Shown here piece after piece: positions 46,052 to 58,165 of a DNA stretch of 64,000 bases (its first letter is position 1; every line of letters starts with the position of its first letter). The position numbers and the translations under genes were made by a program. The stretch is from positions 152,419,107 to 152,483,106 of the forward strand of contig OY744520.1 in NCBI GenBank assembly GCA_963556195.1, in the 5' to 3' direction. The notes beneath the pieces were generated by a model. The model did not search any database, had not been told where the DNA came from, and saw nothing but the letters and a program-made list of their open reading frames with translations. The DNA is from Sepiola atlantica. Taxonomy: Eukaryota > Mollusca > Cephalopoda > Sepiida > Sepiolidae.

Positions 46052-46055
<4 letters not shown>

Positions 46056-46058
<3 letters not shown>

Positions 46059-46096
46059 AGAGACAGCTGTTTCGTCATTTCACTCCTCAATGTGAC
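46056..46096 (-). ncRNA. hammerhead-like relic beside (TA)n
   Basis: Minus strand: TTGAGGA (first base of CTGAGGA changed), short stem II GT/AC, GAAA, loopless four-pair stem III ACAG/CTGT, C17 in a GTC triplet. Stem I has two mismatches. Likely inactive. Confidence 0.45.
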
Positions 46097-46771
46097 TAGA
46101 CATAACAAGCATCCACCACGCCCGGCCACATTCAACCATGTATAACAGAAGATATTTTTGGTTAATAACCTCCTTTTCAGACAATCCCCTGAGAAACGGC
46201 TACACTCGCGATTTTTGTATCTAAAAGGCTCTATGTTTAGCTTTTCTAGTGTAACCGCGGGTATCGATAACTGATCGCATTAATGTATATTATTATTACC
46301 ATCTAAACTAACGAACGTTCTATCTAGAGTATGTGTTATTATCTCGGTTACATTTTTTTCATTTGTTTACACATTTTACGATAGTGATAACAGATGGAAC
46401 TCAATTCATTTAACGGAATAATATTGCATTACGCTAAGTGAAAACTAGTATTCCCTTAACAGATACAAGGCAAAATAAAACTAATAAGAGTAATTAATCA
46501 TTTGAATTGTGAAAAATAGAAAATTATATTTGTTAAATAATTGAAAGAATAAATATGTCTAGGCTAGATATCGAACCGAGAACTTCGAAGCACAAATTGT
46601 ATTCAATTGAAAGAAAGAAAGATAAATAGAAAGGAGGATTGTCCAAATTGTGAAAAAAAACATTAAAATGGCATAATCAAATCTTCCCGCAAAATCTCTG
46701 CGCATGCGTGCCGCACCTAGATTTTGAAAAAACATTCAACTCGCCTAATTTTCGAAACATTTTCAAGTATT
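46097..46771. other. no gene recognised
   Basis: AT-rich, no recognised structure. Confidence 0.3.
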
Positions 46772-46850
46772 TCCCTTTGGCGCAACGGTTAGCGACGTAG
46801 TATTTTTGACTTCGGCCCGACTGGTTTATAGTTCGATCCCAACCAACCTC
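46772..46850 (+). mobile_element. tRNA-derived SINE head
   Basis: An A-box tggcgcaacggttagcg (46779-46795) and a B-box tagttcgatccc lie 41 bp apart, the expected polymerase III promoter layout. Surrounding bases do not form a complete cloverleaf (no acceptor stem), so it is a tRNA-like SINE head or a tRNA pseudogene. No hammerhead follows, unlike the other SINEs here. Confidence 0.6.
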
Positions 46851-46964
46851 TAAGATTTTTTTCTACATTTCGAGGGGAAGGGGAAGAGAGGTAGGGAGGG
46901 GACGACCGGGAAGACACATATTAATACAATAGCGTGTGTGATTTTGTGTGTCATGCTTACATCA

Positions 46965-47300
46965 GTGTAGTATTTGTTCCGATGGATACTGCACTCCATA
47001 GACTGGTATTGTCTTGACCTTCGAGGCTTGATTTACGCCGGTCTATGAGTCTGCCCTGCGCAGTTCTAGAAGGTCCACCCTCCCACGCTTCGCCTCCCCT
47101 CTTTGGAGAGGAGTAAGTTTATTGCTTACTGCCTGGGCACCCTTACCGGGGAATGCCAACGGGGCTGCCCAGAAATTTTTCAATTGCCAGAGTGCTCACA
47201 TTTTCGAGCGCTGGCTTTTCAAACCCCACTTTCCTGACCCGACCTTGGGTCACATCTTACTTGTGGGAGTAAGATAAAACTGACCTTGTGCCTAACTCCT
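46965..47300 (+). repeat. GC-rich dispersed repeat, copy 4
   Basis: Best match to 35085-35405 across its length (tgttccgatggatactgcac, gttctagaaggtccaccctc, gaatgccaacggggctgccc, ccagagtgctcacattttcg). It closes with aaaactgaccttgtgcctaa, the same ending as 33950 and 49712. Confidence 0.8.
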
Positions 47301-47626
47301 GGAGAGGAGTAAATAAATATTCATGAATTGGAGCCAAATTGAATTTAATCGAAAACATTTACAAAGTAAGGTTTAGTCGTCGAAATATTACCTTCACTAG
47401 CAATATTGTATATAAAGAAGTTTTGTAAATTGTTTCATGTATTGTTCATTTTTTTAAAATAAATATAGAAGTCCAAATCTTATCATATTTTATTCAAACA
47501 TGTATAGGTTAGGAACAATATAATTAGTATTAAAAACATCATTTCGTGTAATTTACACGGGTCCTGCTAGTGTGCAAATAATGCCAGATTGATAAAACAA
47601 TCATCAACTTTATAATAAAGAGAAAG

Positions 47627-47630
<4 letters not shown>
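47301..47630. other. no gene; inverted CTAGC module near 47560
   Basis: The phrase acacgggtcctgctag (47557-47572) is the inverse of the module at 13183, truncated before the CCCGG part. Confidence 0.35.
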
Positions 47631-47682
<52 letters not shown>

Positions 47683-48000
47683 ATCCCATCAAATAAAGGT
47701 TAGCGAGTAAAAAACCTTTCCGGACAATTTATTTCAGATATTCAGAGAATTGAGAAAGCATATCTATTTCCATAATAAGATGGTTTCTTTTTTTCGGTTT
47801 TCTATAGCGATTAATACATTTTTTTTTACCTTCTATTTTTAACTTTCAGCTTTCTTTCTCTTTTTACTATTTCTTTTCTTTGATCGTCACCGGTTCAAAC
47901 GTCATATCATATGAATATGATTATTGGTGCGAACACTGGCGAAATATAATATTTCCATCATTTTTGACGGATGATACACACTCGTTATGTATAAAGCCGA
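47631..48000 (+). repeat. (TA)n-linked dispersed repeat, copy 2
   Basis: Same order as 41804-42330: (TA)n, ccatcccatcaaataaagg, tatttccataataaga, pyrimidine-rich middle, atcatatgaatatgattatt, gaacactggcgaaatata. Open frames at 47880-48136 lie within or beside it and are not convincing genes. Confidence 0.65.
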
Positions 48001-48369
48001 TTAAGACAATCTGCATATGGAGGCGATCATTCATAGCAACTCTCAAGTTCCTGGGTCTTACATGCAGATAGACTGACAGACACGCGTCTTTCAGATTAGT
48101 ATTGGTAGATATAAGAACATGGAACTTTTTTGACACATCTAATTTTTGGATGAAACTTTCTGAATTTCAAAATAAAGGGAGAAGAAAGATCGCATAGTGC
48201 AGGTCTTCAAATGGGATCCTTATTTTACTGATGGGTCACTACTTATTGAAGCCCAGGGGCCACTCGAGGATAGATACCGTCAGTTTAACGATGATCGCCA
48301 CCACGACAGGACCGGAAACAATGAGTGAAATAGGCAAGAGCTTACTTCAAGGTAATATCCTAGAGGACG
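48001..48369. other. no gene; LINE 3' UTR likely from 48230
   Basis: The phrase gtcactacttattgaagccc, then gccactcgagg (48234-48275), matches the 3' region next to the LINE fragments at 32945 and 63740. Confidence 0.4.
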
Positions 48370-48630
48370 GCTACACAAGTATTAATTTACATCTGACTTG
48401 AAGACGACCATGATGTAGTCGGTTGTGAAGCAAACTCGTGGTAACTTGTTCCACAGATGAGATGTTCTAGTAAAGAAACTTTGTTTATGGAAGTCACGTT
48501 TGGTTTTTGGTAAAGAGAGAGTAGGTAATGTATATGCCGTGGTTGTAACTAGACGAGTTCTTGCTGTGAATGTTTTACAATGAAGGAACAAGGGATTGGA
48601 GCTGAGCCGAGCACTTACACTAAACATAAC
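48370..48630 (-). pseudogene. LINE reverse transcriptase C-terminus
   Basis: The minus strand reads LSLPKTKRDFHKQSFFTRTS, then HLWNKLPRVCFTTDY and VVFKS, the same C-terminal block as 32986-33400. Only the last roughly 80 codons remain. It is a 5'-truncated, inactive copy. Confidence 0.7.
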
Positions 48631-49434
48631 GATACCGTAGTGGTTGCCTTATATTCGTAATCGTAACTGCAACCTTGGACCAAACACTGACCGCGGAAGC
48701 CATTATTATTACAAATGTGTTTTCCCTTCCTTGCGGCCATTTTAAAGGTGCAAACAAGATAACAGCAAATTTCAGAAGGGAAATTTAAAAAATAATAATT
48801 AATAAGGTTGAATATCGCTTTTCAAACCGGCAAGTCGCTAAATAATATGGCCCGTTCACTCGGTTGTGCGCCCTGTTATCGTTCACTGCAAGATTATTTC
48901 CTGCTGGGGAGATGGTTACTCGACCATATGATATGGCAGGTGGCGCCCCCTAGGTCATTAAAATAATAGTTTCTTATCAGCTTAAAACAACGCCTGTTCG
49001 TCGTTAGGTTAGCGGGTGGAGAGTTTCCACGACCTCTATGTACATAATTAGCTGTTTCTCAACGACCACTGAGAGAAGAGACCTTTTTTGCTTTTTAATT
49101 TGCTAGTTGATTCATTGAGGCTGTTATTAACAACAGTCTGACATTGTGTGAAATTGTTTCTTGGTTGGTTGGTTACTAGGAGAAATAAAATGTTTGTATC
49201 AGTTGCCGTTTTAGAGAATGGTGTCGTTAGTTTCAATCTGACAATGATCATCAGGTATTCGATTAGTATTTGTTTGGGACAGGTCAAAATCAATAGGCTA
49301 GGCTAGAAATAGTGATGATCGTTAAAACAATTCACAGAAGCGAGGTGTAGTATCTGCTCTGATATTACACTTCATGTTCTGTTCTCGGTCAGTGAACAAG
49401 AACATCCTTTAATACTGGAGCATTTTTTATTTTA
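48631..49434. other. no gene recognised
   Basis: Includes ttgcggccattttaaag (inverse YY1-type word, about 48732). The 81-codon minus frame at 49048-49293 has no recognised domain. Confidence 0.35.
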
Positions 49435-50010
49435 TGCAATTAATAACTTGGAGCATAACATATTTTACCAACTTGTTTCGATTCGAGATTGCGTCATTTT
49501 AAATGTAAGCTCCAAATAGCAATCCGTTTGGCATATTGATATTTGATTTGGACTAGCCTATTTCGTCTTTTTTATTCCACTTTATTAAGTGGAATAAAAA
49601 AGACTTACATTTAAAATGACGCAATCTTGAATCGGAACAAATTGGCACATATACATTTTTTTATTTTTGACCCAATCTTAAATGCCTCTTTTTGTGGAGC
49701 TAAAATTACCCCCACATTTAAAACTGACCTTATGTCTAACTTGGCTCTTGTGGGAACTAAATGAGGACTTACAGAAACTGGTTACTTTTAGAAACGGTAT
49801 TTGTTCAGAAAATCGTCTTTCAGCTCAAATGAATTATAGCAGTGTCGCCAGAATTCAGAATGCAATTAAAAACTTGAAGCATGACATCTTTTACCAACCT
49901 GACTTGATTCTGAATTGCACGACTTTCAAAGTCATATCCAAATAGCAGTCCGTCTGACATATCGATATTTGATTCGAGCTAGCCTATTGTTTCGTCTTTT
50001 TTCCATTCTG
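49435..50010. repeat. direct duplicate with internal palindrome
   Basis: A block from gcaattaataacttggagca to cctatttcgtctttttt (49435-49567) recurs at 49861-50001 (gcaattaaaaacttgaagca ... cctattgtttcgtctttttt). Between them 49569-49604 is a perfect 36-bp palindrome (cttttttattccactttatt and its inverse). It is followed by an inverted copy of the first block's centre (gacttacatttaaaatgacg). The 87-codon frame at 49682-49945 lies in this repeat. Confidence 0.7.
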
Positions 50011-52819
50011 CTATTGGCCCAAATATAATTTATTTAGCTTCGGTTGATTTTTCTGATAAGACTTAGGCTGGGTAAAAATAATGTCAAAGTGGATACATCT
50101 TTTTTTATTGACGTGAACAGAAGCGAGAGCTTAAGCCCTTTACAAAAAATAACGTTTCCTCATTTCTCTTCATATTTCAATATTATATGATAACCAATTA
50201 TATGTGTTTAAAATAAACTTTAATCTATTACCGTAATATTAAGTAACATGTTTATTATTCTAATTTCCACTTATACGGCGGTTGTTTCTATTAGATGCTG
50301 CGAGGAGTAAATTATTTTTATAATATATTTTTAAATTTTTTTTTTTCAGCACCGCCATATTGAAATACAAATATTTTCATTTGTTTAAAATTAACAAATG
50401 CAAAACGATGTATTTAGTAATTACGAAACGATTTATTTCTGTTTCGTTCTTTAGGATAATTATTGTTTAACAATGTTATTTAATGATATTTATAAAATAC
50501 AGTTTAAAATAATTATTTGCTTATTCATTTTTTGTGTTCATCTCCCCACACGTCTGACCAAAGGAAAGTTTTACTGATACACAGTTTTTTTTTTCTGTAA
50601 GCGTGATATTTGTTCTACTTGTTCTACTAAATATAAAACGTTTTCTTTGCTGATTAACAAACTCGGGAAAAATTTAACAATAATAATATTCAGTAAAAAT
50701 GTATCTTCATTTTTTTACGTTTATCTCACGGCGTGGGATTTAAAGTAGAATTGAAACGATTTATATTCAGCCACTGTTTCTTATTTATTGTTTTCTAGTA
50801 AGCAAATAAAAATAACAATATTCAGAAAATAGTGTCTATAATTAATATTATTTAAAAAATATAATAGTACACTATTTAATGCGTTTATCTACAGACGCGT
50901 GAGGCTCAAAGTAGAATTTCATCGATTCAAATTGAGCTACTACTTCTGACTGATTTTGCAATATTTTTCCATATTAAATGCAAGCCTTTTATTTACAACT
51001 AACCCAACGAGGAAGGATTCCTTTGCTATCTAATTAAGATATGTATTTGCGGTGTGTACAGTCACACGTATGTAAATTATATGGAGTCGCTGAGAAAAAG
51101 AGACTCACTTTTTCTGAAATGGTCAGAGAAACATTGAAAAATATTAGCGTGATTGAATCAACATAGAGTGAAAAACATAAATAGTTAAGAGTGATAGAGA
51201 GAGGTGGGTGACTTGTTCAGCTAATTATAAATTACGTCTTATAAAAATTAAAAACAGCTATTTTTCAAACATAGCACAATCCCAGAACTAAGGTATATTT
51301 TCGCATGTAGTTTGTGTTATTAAAATATATAGGGGAAACGGCTTATGGAAAATAAACGTTGATAAACTCACTATAATTATAGATTATACAAGGATATTTT
51401 AAAGAAAAATAGTTGATATGGCGTAAAGAAAACCAAACAAACTAAAGAATTATTTATAATTGGAACCGATTGCAAAATCTGAATACGGAATACGGGCAGC
51501 GTCTGAACACGCCTAAGCCGAGAACCGACTGTTGATCCCAAGAAGATGTCGTTTTTTGTCTTTCAATTGAAGTTGAATTTGTGATAAACTTTTAATATGT
51601 TTATCTTTCGTCGACACACACACAGGTTCTAGCATATAAACATCGACTTTATCATCATCCTACACTGGCTTCGTTACTCTCCGGATTTATTTTGATTTTA
51701 TTAGTTTCTTTAACTTTCTAGACCAACTTCACGAATTCGCTATAAAGTGGACGTGGTTAGAACGCAACACATACATGCATACAGAAAGATAGATAGAGAG
51801 GGAGAGAGAGAGAGAAAGGGGGAGAACTGTTTATAACAAACGCTTTTTATGTTTACGATAAACTGCATGTTTATCTTGAACGAGTTGGTCTGTCGGATTC
51901 GGAATTATCAAAGTTAATTGAAATGTTCTAGGGAGTTGGAGATAGGAAAGAGGGCAACCAATGGACTAGAATGTGCGGCCGAAGGAAAACAAAATTCAAT
52001 AGATTTTTCAAGTTTTTCAACCTTTTTAAAAATAACTTATTATTATATTAAAGCAGAGTAAATCAAAATGTGTTCCTTAGCGGATTTTTTCATATATACT
52101 TTAATGACACAGGAGAATACATGTTAAAATAATCTTCATTTCTCGGAGTGAGTTATATTTCAAAAACATATATTTGAATTCTTGTAATTAGCTGTAAATT
52201 TCCATTAACTGTACATGTCACTCATCTCTCTTTCGACCCTCTCACTGTTTATTGGACCCTTCTCTAATGGTTTAAGCTCGCTGTGAACATTCAGAGAAAG
52301 AGTGACTTTCTTTACTCGGGGTTGTTTCTTGATTGCTTTAATTTTTTATCTGTTTTACCCAGTATATTTGTAGACAACGTAAACACGTATTTAAATTAGA
52401 TAGCAATTTATTTGAAAGAGCATTTTCAACTTTATATGCACAAAAGAAATCCACACAAGAAGAAAGAACAAAACAAAAATAGTTAAGACCAATTTTTACA
52501 AAAATATAACGTAACTCTTGTACGAGTTTTAAAAATAACGGGCATATGTTTTTCGTCATTTTTTATTTGGGAGTCAAAGGCGATAGAGATCGCCGAAAAT
52601 TGCTAACCCTGCAATTGGAGAAAACAAATTATATTTAACAATATATTTCTAAAAAGTATTTATCAATATACTTTTTAAAAAAGATCCAAAAATACTGTAC
52701 GGATTTAATAGTCCACAATAACATTAAAACAAAAGTATTTGTGGACATTTTTTCAATTTTAATTCACCTCAAACAAGGTGCATTGACACTAAAGGGCTCA
52801 TGTGAATTAGGGTCTAGAT
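50011..52819. other. long AT-rich stretch, no gene
   Basis: About 2.8 kb with stops in all frames and no tandem repeat apart from a short GA-rich run (51795-51820). A 73-codon minus frame (52338-52559) is hydrophobic but unrecognised. Confidence 0.45.
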
Positions 52820-55215
52820 TTACATCTCCTTTAGATCTCTTAAGTGAGGAGTTCTGCAGAGAGATGTTTGTTCACATTACATTAAAATTCATGCATGCCA
52901 GTACAGTCAGAGAAACAGGGAGCAGACAGGTAATTCCAAAGGCTAGCAATTCGAGTAAGAAAGCAATGGGAGTAGTAAGCCCTCCGGCAAATGGGGATCT
53001 CCACAGTGAATGTATGGGGTTTAGCCGATTGTCCGGTGTATTTACGTCGAGAGGGTACCAGAGCATAAAGTTCGTCGGAGCACATTCCATTGAAGTACTT
53101 GTAAAACAAGCACATGGATGCAACATTGCGGCGATGGGCATAGACTGTAGCTTGGTGGACAGGGTGAGACCTATTAGATTACAGACTAGTGGCTGGTGCA
53201 CTATCACAGATGTGACAGCAATATTTTATGCGTAGGCGTATAATGACCTTGTAGAGATATAGCACGGTACAGGCGTCCCACTTTCCTTGGAGCAGCCTTG
53301 GCAGTATCTTTTATGTATTTGTTCCGATTCATGTTGCATGTGAATGTTAGGCCGAAGAGTTTGAATGTTGAGCTCTCGAGTAGGGTGTTATTAGCCATGG
53401 CTATCGGTGGTTGAAGAGGTTTCTTGTAGTTATTGAAGAAAATGAGTGTTGTCTTAGTAGCCTTAAATGTTACCATCCATGTATGTCCCAATTAAACTAC
53501 AGACTAGAGGTAATTTTCTAATTCATTGCCTTGGAAATTTGAGCGTCCGTTTTATCCACATGACGAGAGTAGAGGGTTGTGTCATCAGCAAATATACCCA
53601 TCTATGACACAATTTCATCAGGGAGGTCGTTTATGAAAATCAGGAACAATATAGATCCAAGGATCGACGTCTCGGATACATCCGCATTAATGTCATGTTG
53701 TTTGGATGTATGGCCATCGAGGACAACTTATTATATTAGATATTTGTCCAGTAATATCATAGGAATTCATTTTCATGATACCACTTTCATGCCAGACCTT
53801 GTCAAAAAGTTTGGGCATATCAAGCTCTAGACTCACCTGCCTTGTCTAGTGTATGGTATATTCGTTCCGAGATGATCGTTAGGATATCTGCAGTAGAACG
53901 TGCTTGCCTAAATCTATAATAATGGCTATAAAGAAGTTTAGCATTAGACTTAGCGAGGACTGGGAGTAGACTGATGGAGCGATAATTTTGATAGTAAGTT
54001 CTATCACCAGAATTCTTGAAGACTGGTACCACAGAGGCAATTTTTCAGCTATCGGGTAAGCATATTTGGCAAAGCATTTGTTGTAGTTTTTTTAGGACAG
54101 GGGCCAACTCAGCAGAGCATTTCTTTATTACTATAACTGGTATTAGATCAGGCTTACATGCTTTGGGGGTCAAGGGTTTTTATGATATCCCGAACATGTG
54201 AAAAAGATGATGATCATCTCATTGAGTGTAGTTTGAATCTTCAATGGGATATTTTGGAGGGAGTAGTTTGCGGATTTCACGATGAAGTTCAAGGCGAACC
54301 GCTGGGCAAGTAGTTCAACCTTATCAGTAGCCGTGCAAACGCTATCATTGTGGGTAAGATAGCGGCTGAATTGTTGATTGCTCATTATTTAACACGATAT
54401 TGTAGTTTTTCTAGAAGTTCCTAATTTCTGTCACTCAATGCGTTTTTTGGTCATATCAGTACACCTCGTAGATGCGGCTATTACAATCATACAATGATTT
54501 ACTGATGCTATAGGTTTATGTCTGTTTGTAGTTGACTTATCGCAGTTGAATTAGCGAAATTATTGCTGTTACTGAACAATAGCAGCTGCACAGGTCGAAG
54601 TGAACCATTGAGGAGAGGTAGGCTTGCTATAGAATTTCCGCGTGGACACATGTGCTTCAATACTTACTTTGATCCATTCGATCCATTCGATTATCTCATT
54701 TATGCACTAATCAGGGAGAGAAAAGTTTTCTCCATGGAGCGTCTCTGATGTGATCTTAGATTTATTCCCATTTTGCCGGTTTTAAGTATCTCGTCCTTTT
54801 AACTAAACAGCTGATCGTTTTGGGGACGAGATTTTAGGGTGATATCAATCACTACCATAAGGTGATAAGCGTTCCCGAATGGGCTATGGGTATTCGTCAC
54901 ACAAGCCTGGTGCAGTGGGACTGAGAACATGTCGAGAAATGAGGTTTTCTGATCCTCATAATCTGGAAGACGAATCTGGAAAGGGGCAGTCTGTGTTACC
55001 AGCTGCGTCTGTATAGATCGAGAATCCAAGCCAATCAGAGTGGTGGAAATTAAAATCACCAAATAAATGTATTTGGATTCTAGGACTTTATGAGAGTGCT
55101 GCATCGATGCTATCAGAGACAAAATGAAGCAGGTACAGTCCTGGGTCGAAGGAGAATAAGGGATGAAATATAAGTAACTAACGCTGCGTTGTAAGGTTAA
55201 TCTAAAGCACATGTA
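52820..55215 (-). pseudogene. broken jockey-like LINE (endonuclease + RT)
   Basis: Read on the minus strand the domains appear in family order. (1) The end of the AP-type endonuclease at 55212-54799 (SFLDMFSVPL, VTNTHSPFGNAYHLMVV, ITLKSRPQNDQLF). (2) A linker near 54650-54580 (WFTSTCAA). (3) VIVIKKCSAELAPVL, then VVPVFKNSGD and YRSISLLPVLAK (54140-53950). (4) FRQARSTADILTIISERIYH and TLDKAGESRA (53900-53825). (5) A palm region with LFDKVWHES, and the catalytic FADD preserved at 53581-53592 although its frame is shifted. (6) A thumb with KLFGLTFTCNM and KAAPRKVGRLYRA (53340-53270). (7) A C-terminus with LFYKYFNGMCSDEL, ASLWNYL and VNKHLSAEL (53110-52825). At least eight frame breaks or stops make it non-functional. 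The 5' end is missing beyond about 55215. Confidence 0.85.
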
Positions 55216-55356
55216 GGCTCGATCATCCTATTCTAGAATTGTGTTTTAATAAAAGGAAGGGTGTTCTGAATATAAACTCAGGGTCCGTGCATATGTTTGC
55301 CAGATGTGTGCGTGTATCTGTATGTATATACTTCAGTATGCTCTTATCTATCAATT

Positions 55357-55359
<3 letters not shown>
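55216..55359. other. no gene recognised
   Basis: Short flank between the LINE and a (TA)n tract. Confidence 0.3.

Positions 55360-55429
<70 letters not shown>
55360..55429. repeat. (TA)n microsatellite
   Basis: About 35 TA units. Confidence 0.97.
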
Positions 55430-55434
<5 letters not shown>

Positions 55435-56646
55435 TAAATTAGAATTTTAATTCAACTTGTAGATACTATAGTTCTTGTTGATAGCAATTAAATCATTCGC
55501 ACATCATCTATTCAGGATATTTAAGAGTAAATGTTTTAAATATTCTTTAAAGAGTAAGTCAGTTTGGGGTCTAAACTTGCGTGCATCTCTCTCGAGTTTC
55601 TCATTATGAATGCAATTCCTTTAAAATTCTGTCTTACCATTTTGCATTGACTTCATAATGCAGTTAGGTAAATTAAGGATTGCTTCAAACACTCTGGAGA
55701 TATTAGTGAGAAAAAACTCTCAACCAAGGAAATGGATCCATATTTAAAATATAAATGATTAAAAGTAAATTATCGTCGCCTTTTAATCTTCCACAATTTT
55801 GACAGAAATTTCCAACGATCAGAGCCCCAGAACACGTGCGAGATAATAGACCAAATAAAATGAGCCCATCTATAGCACATGTGTGCAAATGCGTTTATTT
55901 GTGCCTTATGATAGTACTAAATTGTATTATTTAGGTAAACACATGCACATATGTTTCATTTTTACAAATATCAGTTAAATTTAATGACGGCCATTTTGAA
56001 ACAGACATTATAATCAACGTCGCACGTTATTATTGCACCATTGAAGGTGATGCCTTGCCGTCTCGTGTAGCCGAGTTTGTTGTTTTCATTCTCTCTGCTC
56101 AGAATTCTTTGCATAATACACCGAGTAGTTCTCAGTTCATTTCTTCGGGGAAACCAGTGCTTCTTCCAAATCGAAATCATCAGAATTAACGTTATTAGTT
56201 TTCAGTTCTTCATGTTCTAATCTCAAACACTAGTTCCGTAAGAATGGCAACATATGCCAACGTTTATGATGGAATTGGAAGGCGAGCGAGTGGGGCGTTC
56301 TTTTAAGGCGTTAATTACAGACAAAGGCGTGTGTCTAAACACTAAGCAAACGATGCGGCATTCCAAGGTGGAGAAGTGATGTTTACAGAACAGGCATTCG
56401 TGAAAGTCGATATTCGAAAACGGGACTGTAACAAATGGGCAGGTGGATACAGAAAAAGAGGGTATGTCTTATCTGTGTGTGTGTGTTTTTTCTTCTGCTT
56501 CGCAGGATTAGGTCTCAGATAGACATATAGATTTGGACAGACTAGAATAGAGAGATATGAAAATAATCAGATAGAGATAAAGAGATAGACAGACAACTAG
56601 AAAGATATATAGGGACAATCTCAGTTGGATAGTTATATAGATACAA

Positions 56647-56649
<3 letters not shown>
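55430..56649. other. no gene recognised
   Basis: Contains tgacggccattttgaaac (inverse YY1-type word, about 55984). Open frames at 55703-55888 and 55971-56180 have no recognised domain. Confidence 0.35.
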
Positions 56650-56711
<62 letters not shown>

Positions 56712-56916
56712 AACTTTTTACTCTTTGTGAATTTTTCTGATGATTTTGTAATGCTGTAGAGACGATATTGACATAAAAATGTTGTTCGGCACAAGACAAA
56801 TGAAACGGACCGTAAAAATATATCTCACAGAAATATTATGTTTTTTGTAAATGTGAAAAAATAAAAATATAAATAATAAAATAAAAACATGGTTATTGGA
56901 ATATAATATGAACCTG

Positions 56917-56973
<57 letters not shown>
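56650..56973. repeat. two (TA)n tracts with spacer
   Basis: (TA)n at 56650-56709 and 56922-56973. Tyr-Ile frames on both strands are artefacts. Confidence 0.9.
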
Positions 56974-56974
<1 letters not shown>

Positions 56975-57240
56975 CGATTCGCAATTCAGGCACCTCGTTA
57001 TATATTCCTATTCTCGTAGATTCTTTCCAAGAATTGCAAGCTTGTGGAACTCTCTTCCTACTGACTGTTTTCCTATCACCTATTGCCTATGTATTTTCAA
57101 GAGTAAGGTCAATAGGCATCTCCTGTGTTCGTGATAATCATATTTCGTTCTTTTTAGCTTCTTACATCAAGTGGCTTCATACATTGTCTGGAGCGATTTT
57201 CATAAAAAGATCTGAGCAATTTCAGATATATATATAAAAA
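56974..57240 (+). pseudogene. LINE reverse transcriptase C-terminus and 3' UTR
   Basis: From about 57020 the plus frame reads FFPRIASLWNSLPTDCFPIT, then FKSKVNRHLL and a stop at about 57131. The following tagcttcttacatcaagtgg, cttcatacattgtctggagc is shared, inverted, with 62500-62575, so it is the 3' UTR of one LINE family. The upstream part is replaced by (TA)n, as at 2505. Confidence 0.8.
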
Positions 57241-58084
57241 TAATCGAATACATAAATACATGATCACGTAGATGGCTTGAAACGCATGTTCGACTACTTC
57301 TGAAACAGAGGAAGTTCTTGAAGTTTTCAAGCGTTATCAATGTGCGAAGTTTTTTTAAGTGAGAGAAGGCTTTGAACCAAAAAGAATAGGAAGTCTAAGT
57401 CATTGGAAGTAACAGTTACCACAGATGTTATATGAGAGTTTTCCTTCTCCTTCTCCTACATGCATGCATTAACGAAAATTGAAGGGGATATCTCTCTACG
57501 TCGTTTTATTACGCCCTCAGACACCAACTTGACCATTTCTATGTCCTGACAAATATAAATAAATACATGCACGCATAATACATAAATAAAGATGAACAAT
57601 TTGAGAAATAGATAGACATACATACATAAATATGAACAGTATTAAATAGACTGAAATAGAAAATAATTATCTGTTCATTTCATGAGTAATGTCGCAATGC
57701 TAACTACGAAAAATATATCTAAATTTGATATTTTACCAGCGGTCCCTACCCGGCGCTGCCCGGGAGACGTTTGATTAATGCGCCCTTTCCCCAAAGAATT
57801 ATTTTTAAAAGTTCAAGTGAGGTATCGAACTGTAGTAATACCACACTTATTTCGTCGAAATAGATTTAATATATAATAGCTGCAAGCGATAATTGGTTAG
57901 GAGAGTTTAAAGAATTTTAAAAATCTCGTTTCAATAACCCTCCACGCAAATTGGTACGTATTTTTTAGAGGCGAGAGGGTAAATAATAAATAAAAGTGTT
58001 ACGCAAGGTTTACGGTGGAGGATGAAATAATAGGTTAGAGAGCGCTTTAAAAATAAGAATAAATGTTAAAAAAAATGGATTTTA
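57241..58084. other. no gene; CTAGC-type end module at 57735
   Basis: The phrase gtccctacccggcgctgccc (57742-57761) continuing gggaga matches the dispersed end module. The remainder is AT-rich. Confidence 0.4.
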
Positions 58085-58165
58085 CGTCCTGAGACGGGAA
58101 TCGAACCAGGTATCACCTTAGTAGGTGAAATCTTATCGATATCGCCATCAGACCTATCTTATGAA
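58085..58165 (-). mobile_element. tRNA-derived SINE head
   Basis: Minus strand: A-box-like GGTCTGATGGCGATATC and a perfect B-box GGTTCGATTCCCG, with a TCACC/GGTGA stem between them like an anticodon arm. The arms are not complete enough for a functional tRNA. No hammerhead follows. Confidence 0.6.

Noticed and set aside
46772..46850. Functional tRNA gene
   Set aside because: A and B boxes are present, but acceptor and anticodon arms do not pair. Better explained as a SINE head.
52741..53235. 164-codon plus-strand open frame, the longest in the window
   Set aside because: It is the antisense of the LINE reverse transcriptase C-terminus. The minus strand carries the recognisable motifs.
58085..58165. 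Functional tRNA gene on the minus strand
   Set aside because: Good B box and one stem, but no complete cloverleaf.
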